A DNA stretch of 64,000 nt from Pseudomonas alcaliphila JAB1 (GCF_001941865.1 NZ_CP016162.1:1240001-1304000); one strand, 5' to 3'. Positions 27,907 to 37,227 are shown, numbered from the stretch's first letter. Numbers and translations: made by a program. Notes: generated from the letters alone by a model not told the origin.

Positions 27907-29438
27907 GTGTTCGTCGTCTGATTCTCATTCTGGGCGACCAGCTCACCCCCGGCCTTGGTGCGTTGGAGGACATAGACCCGGACCACGACCACGTGCTGCT
28001 GGCCGAGGTGATGGAAGAGGCCAGCCATGTGCCGCATCACCCGAAGAAGATCGCGCTGATTTTCAGCGCCATGCGTCATTTCGCCGAAGCCTTGCGTGAG
28101 CAGGGCCTGCAGGTGCACTACGTGGCCCTGGATGATCCTGACAACACGGGTTCGTTGCCGGGCGAGCTGCTGCGCTGGACGCAACGGCTCGACCCGGCCG
28201 AGGTGCATCTGACCGAGTGCGGCGACTGGCGCCTGGAGCAGGCGCTGCGTCATTGCGGCGTGCCGATTCACTGGCATCAGGACAGCCGCTTTCTCTGCAG
28301 CCGCGATGCGTTCGCTGCCTGGGCCAAGGGGCGCAAGCAGCTGCGCATGGAGTTCTTCTATCGCGAGATGCGTCGTGACAGCGGGCTGCTGCTCAACCCT
28401 GACGGCACACCGGAGGGCGGTGCCTGGAACTTCGACGCCGACAACCGCAAGTCGTTGCCAAAAGGCGTGCGCCCACCCGCGCCACTGCGCGTCGAGCCTG
28501 ACGCCATCACGCGTGACGTGCTGACCTTGGTCGGGCAGCGTTTCGCCAACCATTACGGCAGCCTGGAGGGTTTCGATTACCCGGTAACGGCTGAGCAGGC
28601 CGAGCGCCTCTGGCAGCATTTTCTCGACAACGGCCTGGCCGACTTTGGTGACTATCAGGACGCCATGGCCGATGGCGCACCCTTTCTCTTTCACTCGCGC
28701 ATCAGCGCCGCGCTGAATATCGGCCTGCTCGATCTGCGCCGTATCTGCGCCGAGGTGGAGGCGGCCTATCGCGCCGATGACGTGCCGCTGAACGCCGCCG
28801 AAGGCTTCATCCGTCAACTGATCGGCTGGCGCGAGTACGTGCGCGGCATCTACTGGCTGCGCATGCCGGAGTACGCCGAGGGCAACCGTTTCGGTAATAC
28901 ACGTGCGCTGCCGGAGTTCTACTGGACCGGCAAGACACGGATGAACTGCATGCGTCAGGCCATCGGCCAAACCCTGGAACATGCCTACGCGCACCATATC
29001 CAGCGCTTGATGATCACCGGCAACTTCGCCTTGCTCGCGGGTATCGCGCCCAAGGCCATCTGCGACTGGTACCTGGCCGTGTACATGGACGCCTTCGACT
29101 GGGTGGAACTGCCCAACACCCTGGGCATGGTGATGCATGCCGACGGTGGCTACCTCGGTTCCAAGCCGTATTGCGCCAGCGGCCAGTACATCAAGCGCAT
29201 GTCCAACCATTGCCAAGGCTGTAGCTACAAGGTGAGCGAGAGCACTGGCGAGTCGGCTTGCCCGTTCAACGCGCTGTACTGGCATTTCCTCATGCGCCAC
29301 CGCGAGCCGCTGGAGCGTAACCCGCGTATCGGCATGGTCTACCGCAACCTGGCGCGCATGACCGAGGCCAAGCAGCAGGCGCTGTGGGACTGGGGCGAGC
29401 GCCTGTTGGCGAAACTCGACGCCGGAGAAATGCTGTGA
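27903..29438 (+). CDS. Iron-sulfur cryptochrome/photolyase (FeS-BCP, (6-4) type)
   Basis: This 511-residue protein belongs to the deoxyribodipyrimidine photolyase-related family typified by PhrB, which repairs (6-4) photoproducts in light. It opens with the Rossmann antenna segment LILILGDQL. Later cysteines in AICDWY, NHCQGC and ACPFNALYW match the [4Fe-4S] cluster set. GTG 27903 overlaps the upstream stop (GTGA), giving the usual family length. Confidence 0.9.
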   Translation: MSVRRLILILGDQLTPGLGALEDIDPDHDHVLLAEVMEEASHVPHHPKKIALIFSAMRHFAEALREQGLQVHYVALDDPDNTGSLPGELLRWTQRLDPAEVHLTECGDWRLEQALRHCGVPIHWHQDSRFLCSRDAFAAWAKGRKQLRMEFFYREMRRDSGLLLNPDGTPEGGAWNFDADNRKSLPKGVRPPAPLRVEPDAITRDVLTLVGQRFANHYGSLEGFDYPVTAEQAERLWQHFLDNGLADFGDYQDAMADGAPFLFHSRISAALNIGLLDLRRICAEVEAAYRADDVPLNAAEGFIRQLIGWREYVRGIYWLRMPEYAEGNRFGNTRALPEFYWTGKTRMNCMRQAIGQTLEHAYAHHIQRLMITGNFALLAGIAPKAICDWYLAVYMDAFDWVELPNTLGMVMHADGGYLGSKPYCASGQYIKRMSNHCQGCSYKVSESTGESACPFNALYWHFLMRHREPLERNPRIGMVYRNLARMTEAKQQALWDWGERLLAKLDAGEML

Positions 29439-29578
29439 AGAAGAGCGAGCTGCCGGTGAAGACCTGTGCGGTCTGCGGGCTACCGTTCACCTGGCGCAAG
29501 AAGTGGGCACGCTGCTGGGAGGAGGTGCGTTACTGCTCCGAGCGCTGCCGACGTGGGCGTAAGCCGGGAGCAGCCTAG
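29435..29578 (+). CDS. DUF2256 zinc-finger protein
   Basis: This 47-residue protein starts at a GTG overlapping the photolyase stop. It has CAVC then YCSERC, the four cysteines of DUF2256, with the W-R-K-K-W-x-R-C-W core. DUF2256 genes are often found beside photolyase/cryptochrome genes, which the context here supports. Its biochemical role is unknown. Confidence 0.85.
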   Translation: MKKSELPVKTCAVCGLPFTWRKKWARCWEEVRYCSERCRRGRKPGAA

Positions 29579-29658
29579 GTGGCCGCGGCGAGCAACGCCG
29601 AGCTCTGTATCTGTGCTAGTCTGGCCGGCCTTTTTCACAGCCCCAAGCGGAGCCTTTC

Positions 29659-30288
29659 ATGTCCGAATTCAACTTCAGCCCCGATCTGTCCTCCGATGAA
29701 GGTCGCGTCAGCTACGGCATCGGTCGTCAACTCGGTGGTCAGTTGCGTGACAACCCGCCGCCCGGCGTGGACCTGACTGCCATCCTCGCCGGTCTGACCG
29801 ACGCGTTCAGCGGCCAGGCCAGTCGTGTTTCCGAAGCCGAGCTCGGCGCCAGCTTCAAGGTCATCCGCGAAATCATGCAGGCTGAAGCGGCCGCCAAGGC
29901 TGAAGCCGCTGCTGGCGAAGGTCGTGCCTACCTGGCCGAAAACGCCAAGCGCGAAGGCGTGACCGTATTGGCCTCCGGCCTGCAGTACGAAGTGCTGGTC
30001 GCTGGCGAGGGCGCCAAGCCGTCCGCCGAGGATCAGGTGCGTACCCACTACCACGGCACGCTGATCGACGGCACCGTGTTCGACAGCTCCTACGAGCGCG
30101 GCCAGCCGGCTGAATTCCCGGTTGGTGGCGTGATTCCGGGTTGGGTCGAGGCGCTGCAACTGATGGGCACCGGCAGCAAATGGCGCCTGCACGTGCCGAG
30201 CGAGCTGGCCTACGGCGCCCAGGGCGTCGGCAGCATCCCGCCGCACAGTGTGCTGGTGTTTGATGTCGAGCTGCTGGATATTCTGTAA
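29659..30288 (+). CDS. fklB: FKBP-type peptidyl-prolyl isomerase FklB
   Basis: This 209-residue protein has an N-terminal dimerisation domain (SYGIGRQLGGQLR) and a C-terminal FKBP domain with VRTHYHGTLIDGTVFDSSYERG and GWVEALQLM and the terminal PPHSVLVFDVELL. It catalyses prolyl isomerisation and chaperoning. No signal peptide is seen, so FklB rather than FkpA is favoured. Confidence 0.92.
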   Translation: MSEFNFSPDLSSDEGRVSYGIGRQLGGQLRDNPPPGVDLTAILAGLTDAFSGQASRVSEAELGASFKVIREIMQAEAAAKAEAAAGEGRAYLAENAKREGVTVLASGLQYEVLVAGEGAKPSAEDQVRTHYHGTLIDGTVFDSSYERGQPAEFPVGGVIPGWVEALQLMGTGSKWRLHVPSELAYGAQGVGSIPPHSVLVFDVELLDIL

Positions 30289-30328
30289 GAACCGCCAACG
30301 GCCTGCTGCGCGTCGGCGCTACTGCGTT

Positions 30329-30386
30329 AAAAACAAGCTCGAAATGCTCATGTACAAAAGTACACTCCGCTTTCTCCCTTGTTTTT
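30329..30386. repeat. Structured hairpin repeat, copy 1
   Basis: A 58-bp inverted structure has outer stem AAAAACAAG/CTTGTTTTT, inner stem GAAA/TTTC, symmetric 7-nt internal loops TGCTCAT (30345-30351) and ACTCCGC (30364-30370), and an apical GTAC/GTAC stem with an AAAA loop. The same loops occur at 49232-49290 with different but still complementary stems. Flanks CTGCGTT and GCCTTG are also shared. Confidence 0.75.
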
Positions 30387-30426
30387 GCCTTGTATCGCTC
30401 TAGCTCGCGATGCCTCCAAAAGGTTT

Positions 30427-30496
30427 GTAGGGTGGACAACGCAGTTTTGTCCACCATCGCGACCACGGTGGACGGGTGAAGCGTCGTCCACCCTAC
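30427..30496. repeat. GTAGGGTGG-type palindromic repeat
   Basis: This 70-bp palindromic unit starts GTAGGGTGGAC and ends GTCCACCCTAC with further internal pairing. It belongs to the same general type as the units at 42585, 48015 and 50297. Confidence 0.7.
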
Positions 30497-30506
30497 GCTA
30501 CGTACG

Positions 30507-30540
30507 AAACGGCCCTTCTGCAGCGCAGAAGGGCCGTTTT
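30507..30540. terminator. Bidirectional terminator between fklB and the 76-residue gene
   Basis: A perfect 15-bp stem AAACGGCCCTTCTGC (30507-30521 with 30525-30539) has a 3-nt loop and T/A tails on both sides. It ends both convergent genes. Confidence 0.9.
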
Positions 30541-30545
30541 GTCTT

Positions 30546-30776
30546 TCAGGATGGGCGCAGGGCCCGTGCGTAGCAGTACAGAAACAGGCTGCGCACCAGC
30601 TCTTTGAGCACGATGGGTTCGCTGGAGCTGAGCTCGTGCAGGTCCAGGTCGCCCTGGTCGCGCAGCTCGTCCAGCGCTTCTTCTTCCAGCATGGCGCAGA
30701 CTTCCCCGGTTTCGCGGTTGAGGATGCGCAGGTAGGGATGCGGGCGGTCCAGCCAGGCATCGATCAGGTAGGTCAT
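30546..30776 (-). CDS. Small conserved protein behind a candidate Fur box
   Basis: This 76-residue acidic soluble protein has no signal peptide or membrane helix. It opens MTYLIDAWLDRPHPYLRILN. An AAGGAG site precedes the ATG, and a Fur-box-like sequence lies 32 bp upstream. I recall an iron-regulated small gene (PA4570) near fklB in P. aeruginosa, which this may correspond to; that link is from memory. Function unknown. Confidence 0.7.
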   Translation of the reverse strand: MTYLIDAWLDRPHPYLRILNRETGEVCAMLEEEALDELRDQGDLDLHELSSSEPIVLKELVRSLFLYCYARALRPS

Positions 30777-30807
30777 GGCAGGTCTCCTTGGCTGTCATTA
30801 CATAACT

Positions 30808-30826
30808 GAGAATAATTCCTATTACA
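30808..30826 (-). promoter_or_regulatory. Candidate Fur box
   Basis: The 19-bp sequence GAGAATAATTCCTATTACA resembles the Fur consensus at roughly two thirds of positions and sits in an AT-rich patch directly upstream of the 76-residue gene. Confidence 0.5.
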
Positions 30827-31031
30827 TAAATAGCAAGGGTTAATTGCGACCTTTTGTCGTTTGCCTGTTTTCAGTGGGGGGCGGACATGTCGAATGCTTG
30901 TCCGCCCTGGGTACCTTCCCCGCCAGCGAGCTGGAGGGCCGCAGCCTGCGTCACGGCGTCCATTCTGCCGCGCAGGCCGTAGATGCTGGGGCGAGCCGCG
31001 TGCTGCGTGCCACGCCGGTTCGCAGGTTGGC

Positions 31032-32657
31032 TCAGGAGCCCAGACGGCGAGTCACTTCGCCCAGTTGCCCGGACATGTCATGCAGGTTGCGGCTGGCCTG
31101 CTGCGTGCGCTCGACGTCGTCCTGGTTGGCGCTGGCGATGGCGGTCAGCTCAGTGAGGTTGCGCGAGATGTCCTCGGCTACCGAGGTCTGCTCTTCGGCG
31201 GCGGTGGCGATCTGCTGGTTCATGTCGCGGATGGCCTCTACCGCCTCGGTGATGCGCTGCAGCATGGCGCCGGCCACGGTGACCTGGGTCACGCCCTGTT
31301 CGCTGCGCTGCTGGCCGCTCTCGATGGCGCGCACGGCATTCAGTGCGCCGTTCTGCACGGTATCGATGATCTGGTTGATCTCGGCGGTGGATTCGGCTGT
31401 GCGCTGGGCCAGGGTGCGCACCTCGTCGGCGACCACGGCGAAACCACGGCCCTGTTCGCCGGCACGCGCGGCCTCAATGGCGGCGTTGAGCGCCAGCAGG
31501 TTGGTCTGCTCGGCGATGCCGCGGATCACTTCCAGCACCTTGCCGATACGCCCGCTGTCGCTTTCCAGGCGACGGATCACCTCGGCGGTGTTGGCGATCT
31601 CGCCGCGAATGTCGGTGATGGTGGCGATGGTCGACTGCATCACCGTGCTGCCCTGGCGCGCCGAGTCGTCGGCATCGTTGGCCGCGTGCGCGGCGTCAGC
31701 GGCATGGCGCGCGACTTCCTGGGCGGTGGCGGACATCTCGTGCATCGCGGTGGCGACCTGATCGGTACGCTCGAACTGCTCGCTGACGCCCTCGGTCATG
31801 CGTGAGGCGATGGCGTTCAACTCGCTGCTGGCGCTATCGAGGTTCTGCGTGCTGTGGTGCAGACGCTCGCTGGTGCTGGCGAGAAAGTCGCGCAGGGTGT
31901 TCGCGGCGCGCGCCAGCAGGCCCAGCTCATCCTGCCGAGTGCTTTCCACGCGCTGGCCGAAGCGACCTTGGCTGAGCTGGTCGACATGGCCGATCAGGTG
32001 GCGGATGGGGATGATCAGATTGCGATTGACCAGCCACAGGCTGAATACGGCGATGACCAGGGCGGCGGCCAGCATCACGATGGTGCCGCTGAGAATGGTG
32101 CGCGCGGCGCTGGCGTTGATCTGCTCGGCCTGGCTCAGGCTGTTCTGGCGCAACTGCTCGACCAGTGCAGTCATCTGCTCACTGGCGGCGCGGTCGATGC
32201 CTTTGACGGCTTCATCGCCGGCCCTGGCATCGGCACCAGCGGCCACGAAGGCGTCGCGGCCCTTGCGGTAATTGCCGCCGAGCGCCTGATGTTCGCTGCG
32301 CAGGCGCTCGACCTGCGTCTTCAACGCCGGGTCGGCAGCGGCGACCTGGGTCAACTGGCCGAGAATGTCCTGCACCTTGCGCTCCTGCGCTTCGAACTGG
32401 CTCCAGTAGCGTTGCAGGTTGGCGCTGTCCTGGCCGCGCAGCAGGACGTTCTTCCATTCCTGCACCTGGATCTTGAATTCGACGTTGGCCGCATCGATCA
32501 GGCGTGAAGATTCCAGCGGCCCATCGAGCAGGCCGCGATAGGACTGAATGCCGCTGGAGAGGAAGCTGAAGCAGGCCAGTGCGGTGATCAGGATCAGCGC
32601 CAGACTGCCGCCGAGCAGGGCGAGAATCTGCGCGCGCAGGGATTTTTGCAGGAACAT
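31032..32657 (-). CDS. Methyl-accepting chemotaxis protein
   Basis: This 541-residue inner-membrane chemoreceptor has a first helix (ILALLGGSLALILITALACFSF) and a helical periplasmic sensor of about 150 residues. A second helix at about 192-214, a HAMP domain and a long signalling coiled coil follow. The hairpin tip region contains IRGIAEQTNLLALNAAIEAARAGEQGRGFAVVADEVR. It signals to CheW/CheA. No pentapeptide tether is seen at the C-terminus (RRLGS). It stands next to the aldarate cluster but its ligand is unknown. Confidence 0.93.
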   Translation of the reverse strand: MFLQKSLRAQILALLGGSLALILITALACFSFLSSGIQSYRGLLDGPLESSRLIDAANVEFKIQVQEWKNVLLRGQDSANLQRYWSQFEAQERKVQDILGQLTQVAAADPALKTQVERLRSEHQALGGNYRKGRDAFVAAGADARAGDEAVKGIDRAASEQMTALVEQLRQNSLSQAEQINASAARTILSGTIVMLAAALVIAVFSLWLVNRNLIIPIRHLIGHVDQLSQGRFGQRVESTRQDELGLLARAANTLRDFLASTSERLHHSTQNLDSASSELNAIASRMTEGVSEQFERTDQVATAMHEMSATAQEVARHAADAAHAANDADDSARQGSTVMQSTIATITDIRGEIANTAEVIRRLESDSGRIGKVLEVIRGIAEQTNLLALNAAIEAARAGEQGRGFAVVADEVRTLAQRTAESTAEINQIIDTVQNGALNAVRAIESGQQRSEQGVTQVTVAGAMLQRITEAVEAIRDMNQQIATAAEEQTSVAEDISRNLTELTAIASANQDDVERTQQASRNLHDMSGQLGEVTRRLGS

Positions 32658-32796
32658 GATGGGATGCCTCGGAGGTCAGGCGGAGCGGGACATAATCAGC
32701 GTAGTTGGTGAATGTTGCAGATTTGTGAAATGTCTAGACGAGTCGGGCAAATGGCCATGTGCAGGCCTGGCATTGTTGGGGGATTCTGATACTTGA

Positions 32797-32812
32797 ATGA
32801 TTGCGCAATCAT
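32797..32812. promoter_or_regulatory. Perfect 16-bp palindrome upstream of the talarate dehydratase gene
   Basis: ATGATTGCGCAATCAT lies 72 bp before the dehydratase start codon, in the gap between it and the divergent chemoreceptor gene. It is a good candidate for a dimeric repressor site; the regulator is not known. Confidence 0.45.
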
Positions 32813-32884
32813 CTTAATCTGACTCGGGTTGTCCATTTTCGGCGGCCCAACGGGGGCGTCGAGTTTCATCACGAGGAAGATGTC

Positions 32885-34039
32885 ATGACCGATAACGCCA
32901 CCCCACGCGCCGACGATGACCGTATCACCTGGCTCAGCCTGCGCTCGGTAGCGCTGCCGCTGGCCAACCCGATCAGCGATGCCAAGGTGCTCACCGGCCG
33001 GCAGAAGCCGATGACCGAGATCGCCATCCTGATCGCCGAGATCGAAACCCGCGACGGTCACCGTGGCCTGGGCTTCAGCTACTCCAAGCGCGCCGGTGGC
33101 CCCGGTCAGTTCGCCCATGCCCTGGAAGTGGCGCCGAACCTGATCGGCGAGAACCCCAGCGATATCGCCAAACTCTGGGACAAGCTGTGCTGGGCTGGCG
33201 CGTCGGTGGGGCGCAGCGGCCTGGCGACTCAGGCCATCGGCGCCTTCGACGTCGCCCTGTGGGATCTCAAGGCGCGCCGCGCCGGTCTTTCGCTGGCGCG
33301 ACTGCTCGGCAGTCATCGTGATTCGGTGCGCTGTTACAACACCTCCGGCGGCTTTCTGCACACGCCGCTCGACCAGTTGTTGAAGAACACCGACATTTCC
33401 CGCGAGAAGGGCATTGGCGGTATCAAGCTCAAGGTCGGCCAGCCCGACTGGGCGCTGGATATCCACCGTGTCAGCACGGTGCGTGAGCACTTGGGCGAGA
33501 GCTTTCCGCTGATGGTCGACGCCAACCAGCAATGGGATCGCCCGACCGCACGGCGCATGTGCCGGCGTCTGGAACCCTTCGACCTGATCTGGATCGAGGA
33601 GCCGCTGGACTGCTACGACGCCGAAGGCCATGCCGAGCTGGTGCGCTTGTTCGATACGCCAATCGCCACTGGCGAAATGCTCACCAGCCCGGCCGAGCAC
33701 TGGGAGTTCATCCGCCAGCGCGGCGCCGACTTCCTTATGCCCGATGCGCCGCGCGTCGGCGGGATTACCCCCTACCTGCGCGTGCAGACCCTGGCCGAGC
33801 AGGCCGGCATGACCCTGGCACCGCACTTCGCCATGGAGCTGCATGTGCACCTGGCCGCCAGCCATACCCGCGAGCCCTGGGTCGAGCATTTCGAATGGCT
33901 GGAGCCGCTGTTCAACGAGCGCCTGGAAATTCGCGACGGGCGCATGTTGGTGCCGACTCGTCCGGGCCTGGGTCTGAGCCTGAGCGAGCAGGTTGCCGGC
34001 TGGACGGTGCAGCAGGCAGAGGTCGGCAAACGCGCTTAG
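32885..34039 (+). CDS. L-talarate/galactarate dehydratase (enolase superfamily)
   Basis: This 384-residue mandelate-racemase-type enzyme has the K-x-K base pair in GGIKLKVG, metal ligands in VDANQQW, IEEPL and TGEML, and a catalytic His in APHFAMELHVH. This set matches L-talarate/galactarate dehydratases, which make 5-keto-4-deoxyglucarate. The ATG at 32885 was chosen over in-frame codons inside the upstream palindrome region. It is next to the LysR gene and the tripartite transporter. Confidence 0.82.
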   Translation: MTDNATPRADDDRITWLSLRSVALPLANPISDAKVLTGRQKPMTEIAILIAEIETRDGHRGLGFSYSKRAGGPGQFAHALEVAPNLIGENPSDIAKLWDKLCWAGASVGRSGLATQAIGAFDVALWDLKARRAGLSLARLLGSHRDSVRCYNTSGGFLHTPLDQLLKNTDISREKGIGGIKLKVGQPDWALDIHRVSTVREHLGESFPLMVDANQQWDRPTARRMCRRLEPFDLIWIEEPLDCYDAEGHAELVRLFDTPIATGEMLTSPAEHWEFIRQRGADFLMPDAPRVGGITPYLRVQTLAEQAGMTLAPHFAMELHVHLAASHTREPWVEHFEWLEPLFNERLEIRDGRMLVPTRPGLGLSLSEQVAGWTVQQAEVGKRA

Positions 34040-34043
34040 AGCG

Positions 34044-34949
34044 TCAGTTCTGCGGATAGATGTCGCGAGCGGCCTGGCGCACAGCTGCGATCATCAACGG
34101 CAAGGCCGGGTTGTCGTTGTCGTCGCGCCAGACCAGATGCAACTCCCCGCATACGCCTTTGGGTAGCGGCAGCTCGCGGAAACGTACCTGCTCGAAGCGA
34201 ATGGCGCTGGCGCTACGCGGTACCAGTGCCAGCCCCATGCCGGCATTGACCAGCGACAGGATGGTCAGGGTCGAGCCCAGCGCCTGAACGAATTCAGGCT
34301 GGATGCCGCTGGCGCGAAACAGGCCGGTGTGCAGCTCGTTGAAGGGCTGCCAGGCGGTATGCGCGTAAAGAATGAAAGGCTGACCATGGAGCATTTCCAG
34401 GGTCGGCCTTTCGTGCTGCGCCAGCGGATGCGCGGCGGGCGCGGCCAGCACGAAGGGTTCGCGCAGCAGGCATTCGCTGATCAGCCCGGGTTGCTGCAGC
34501 GGCGCGCGCACGATGGCCAGGTCCACACGCCGGGCGCGCAGTGCCTGCACCTGTTCGAAGGTGCTCATTTCCAGCAAGGCGATATCCACGCCTGGGCGCT
34601 CACGTTTGGCGGTGGTGATCGCGCGTGGCAACACGTCATACACCGCGCTGGCGACGAAGCTGATAGTGAGCGCGCCACTTTCGCCGATGGCGGCCAGTCG
34701 GGCGCTTTGCGCGGCGCGGTGGGCCTGATCGAGCAGCGCCTGGGCTTCGACGAAGAAGGCACGGCCAGCCGCCGTCAAGGCAACCGAGCGAGTGCTGCGG
34801 GTGAACAGCGTCACGCCCAGCTGATGCTCGAGCAACTGTATCTGCCGGCTCAGCGGCGGCTGGGTCATGTTCAGGCGCTCGGCCGCGCGACGGAAATTCA
34901 GCTCGGCGGCCAGGGTGGTGAAGCAGCGCAGTTGGGCCAGGTCGAACAT
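34044..34949 (-). CDS. LysR-type transcriptional regulator
   Basis: This 301-residue regulator has an N-terminal winged helix-turn-helix (FRRAAERLNMTQPPLSRQIQLLEHQLGVTLF) and a periplasmic-binding-like effector domain. It ends 4 bp from the convergent dehydratase gene and starts beyond the tct terminator. A LysR-type site lies just upstream. It resembles BenM/CatM-like regulators in length; control of the aldarate or tct genes is inferred from position. Confidence 0.88.
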   Translation of the reverse strand: MFDLAQLRCFTTLAAELNFRRAAERLNMTQPPLSRQIQLLEHQLGVTLFTRSTRSVALTAAGRAFFVEAQALLDQAHRAAQSARLAAIGESGALTISFVASAVYDVLPRAITTAKRERPGVDIALLEMSTFEQVQALRARRVDLAIVRAPLQQPGLISECLLREPFVLAAPAAHPLAQHERPTLEMLHGQPFILYAHTAWQPFNELHTGLFRASGIQPEFVQALGSTLTILSLVNAGMGLALVPRSASAIRFEQVRFRELPLPKGVCGELHLVWRDDNDNPALPLMIAAVRQAARDIYPQN

Positions 34950-34968
34950 TGATTCATTCCGGGTATCA

Positions 34969-34987
34969 ATCTAGTGGTTTATTAGAT
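34969..34987. promoter_or_regulatory. LysR-type binding site upstream of the regulator gene
   Basis: ATCTA-N9-TAGAT contains the T-N11-A pattern and lies 20 bp before the LysR start codon, suggesting autoregulation. Confidence 0.55.
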
Positions 34988-35085
34988 TAGACCTGGATCA
35001 ATGAGCGCGTCCATTATCGTGCTCAAGCCGCTGCAGTTGGCGTTGTAGAGGGCTGGAGGCGAAAGAGGCGGGAGTCAGAAATGAA

Positions 35086-35109
35086 CCGCCCCCTGAGCAG
35101 AGGGGGCGG
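35086..35109 (-). terminator. Probable terminator of the gudD-tctCBA operon
   Basis: A perfect 9-bp GC-rich stem CCGCCCCCT/AGGGGGCGG with a 6-nt loop lies 15 bp after the tctA stop. No strong T run follows on the minus strand. Confidence 0.6.
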
Positions 35110-35123
35110 CAAGTTGCTGGGTA

Positions 35124-36644
35124 TCAGGTGCGCAGGATCTCGTTGATCGCGCTGGGTTTGGGACGCAGCGCACTGAACATCTGCCAGAGGATGAACAGCA
35201 GAGCCAACGCCAGGAAGCTTCCAGAGATCGGGTTGGTGAAGAAGTCCATGAAGTTGCCATCCGACAACATCAGGCCGCGACGCAGGTTGGTTTCTGCCAT
35301 CGGGCCGAGAATGAAACCGATGATGAACGGTGCCGCTGGCATGCCGGCTTTGACGAAGGCGTAACCGAGCAGGCCGAAGCCGAGGATCGACCAGACGTCG
35401 AACAGGCGGCTGGATAGACCGAAGGCACCGACTACGCACAGCACCAGAATGATCGGCAGCAGGATGTGCTTGGGCACGTCGAGCAGCTTGACGAACAGGC
35501 GCAGGCCGTAGAACTCCATGAACAGCATCATGAAGGTCGCGACGATCAAGGCGGCGAAGATGGTGTACACCAGTGGGCCCTGGCTGATGAACAGCAGCGG
35601 ACCGGGTTGGATGCCATGGATCAGGAAGCCGCCGAGCATGATCGCGGTGACCGTGTCACCAGGGATGCCGAGGGTCATCAGCGGCATCATGGCACCACCG
35701 ATACCAGCGTTGTTGGCAGTCTCACTGGCGACCACACCACCGATGTTGCCTTTGCCATAGGTGTGGCCGTCCTTCGCGCGCTTCTTGGCGATGATGTAGG
35801 CCACCAGGTTCGACGTGCCCGCGCCGATGCCTGGCAAAATGCCGATACCCAGGCCGATCAGGCCGGAGCGACCAGCGTTGGGCAGTTGCTGGCGGAATTC
35901 CTTGAGCGAGAAGCCGAAGCCCTTGATGTTCTTCATGCTCACCGACTTGGCTTTGCCCTGCACGGAATGGCGGCCGGTTTCCGCGAGCTTGATGATCTCG
36001 GCGACGGCGAACATGCCGATCATCACCGTGAGCATCGAGAAGCCGCCGTTGAGCTGGCTGAAGTCGAAGGTGAAGCGGCGCACGGCTTCCACCGGCGCGA
36101 TGCCGACAGTGGATACCGCAAAACCCAGCGCACCGGCGAACAGGCCCTTGACCATGGAGCCGGCCGACAGGGTGGCGATCAGGGTCAGGGAGAACACGGC
36201 GATGGCGAAGTATTCATGCGGGCCGAAGCTCAGGGCCACCTTGGCCAGCTGCGGGGCGATGAACATCAGTGCGGCGATGCTGAACAGGGTGCCGAGGAAG
36301 GAAAACACGATGCCGATGCCCAGTGCCTTGGCGCCATGGCCCTGTTCCATCAGCGGGCCGCCATCGAACACCGTGGCGATCGATGAGGGCGTTCCTGGAA
36401 TTTTCAGCAGAATCGCCGAAATCAGCCCCCCCGACGTGGCGCCGATGAACAGCGCGACCAGCAGGGAAAGACCAGCCTGTGGGCCCATGGTGAAGGTCAG
36501 CGGCAGGCACAATGCTACTGCCATGGTCGCGGATAGGCCAGGTACGGCACCGAACACGATACCTACGGCCACACCAATGGCCATGAGCAGCATGATGTTG
36601 AGCGAGAAGACGGCACCGAAGCCTTGCTGTAGTAATTCGAGCAT
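35124..36644 (-). CDS. tctA: Tripartite tricarboxylate transporter large permease TctA
   Basis: This 506-residue membrane protein has about twelve helices and the TctA signature regions GAVPGLSATMAVALCLPLTF and GILPGIGAGTSNLVAY. Together with TctB and the binding protein TctC it forms a secondary, ion-driven, high-affinity carboxylate uptake system. It starts 10 bp after tctB. The substrate here is most likely an aldarate or related diacid, from the neighbouring glucarate dehydratase. Confidence 0.92.
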   Translation of the reverse strand: MLELLQQGFGAVFSLNIMLLMAIGVAVGIVFGAVPGLSATMAVALCLPLTFTMGPQAGLSLLVALFIGATSGGLISAILLKIPGTPSSIATVFDGGPLMEQGHGAKALGIGIVFSFLGTLFSIAALMFIAPQLAKVALSFGPHEYFAIAVFSLTLIATLSAGSMVKGLFAGALGFAVSTVGIAPVEAVRRFTFDFSQLNGGFSMLTVMIGMFAVAEIIKLAETGRHSVQGKAKSVSMKNIKGFGFSLKEFRQQLPNAGRSGLIGLGIGILPGIGAGTSNLVAYIIAKKRAKDGHTYGKGNIGGVVASETANNAGIGGAMMPLMTLGIPGDTVTAIMLGGFLIHGIQPGPLLFISQGPLVYTIFAALIVATFMMLFMEFYGLRLFVKLLDVPKHILLPIILVLCVVGAFGLSSRLFDVWSILGFGLLGYAFVKAGMPAAPFIIGFILGPMAETNLRRGLMLSDGNFMDFFTNPISGSFLALALLFILWQMFSALRPKPSAINEILRT

Positions 36645-36654
36645 GGTCGGATCC

Positions 36655-37161
36655 TCAGAGGAAGTTATACAGCAGCCCGGTAGGCAGCATCAGATCGAAG
36701 GCCTCGCGGAACAGCAGGAAAATGACAGCCGAACTGATCACTGAAATCAGCAGGTAGGTGGTGTGTCTGGGTTTCTGGCTGACGGGGGTCAGGATCAGGA
36801 ACTGTAGATACAGGTACACCACGGTCATGATCGGGAAGCCCACAGGGCCGAGCAGGGCCATGTAGCCGAGGATCAGGCCGAGAGTCTTGAGGACGGTCTT
36901 GGGTTCTATGACTTCAGCCGGTTGCTCTTCAGCTTCAGTCGGTACCGGACTTGCGGGTTCTGCGGCAACCTTGGGTTTGGCAAAGGCGCTGATCAGTTGC
37001 ATCAGGCCAAGCAGAGACAGAAATCCGGCCAGCAGTTTCGGCACAGTGGCCGCATCGACACCGTCATGCCCAGGTAGCTGTTGGGCCAGAACCAGGTAGG
37101 TAAGGCTGGCGCCGAGCATGACAATGCCGATGATCAGTTCTTTCTTGTTCAGGGTGTTCAT
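36655..37161 (-). CDS. tctB: Tripartite tricarboxylate transporter small permease TctB
   Basis: This 168-residue protein has four predicted membrane helices (about 8-26, 40-60, 92-118, 137-155) and an acidic linker (PTEAEEQPAEVIEP) between the second and third. Small TctB subunits vary greatly in sequence; the call rests on size, topology and position between tctC and tctA. Confidence 0.85.
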   Translation of the reverse strand: MNTLNKKELIIGIVMLGASLTYLVLAQQLPGHDGVDAATVPKLLAGFLSLLGLMQLISAFAKPKVAAEPASPVPTEAEEQPAEVIEPKTVLKTLGLILGYMALLGPVGFPIMTVVYLYLQFLILTPVSQKPRHTTYLLISVISSAVIFLLFREAFDLMLPTGLLYNFL

Positions 37162-37183
37162 CGTGTACCTCGATGTTCTGAGG

Positions 37184-37220
37184 CGCAGCGCCGGCCCGAA
37201 TCGGTTGGGACGGCGCTGCG
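37184..37220 (-). other. Intercistronic hairpin between tctC and tctB
   Basis: A perfect 10-bp stem CGCAGCGCCG/CGGCGCTGCG with a 17-nt loop lies just after the tctC stop. Such hairpins often stabilise the binding-protein message or partly terminate transcription so that more TctC than permease is made. Confidence 0.6.
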
Positions 37221-37227
37221 TTATGGC

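Noticed and set aside
30841..31031. Possible gene remnant between the 76-residue gene and the chemoreceptor
   Set aside because: A short open frame exists, but no start, family or conserved motif could be supported.
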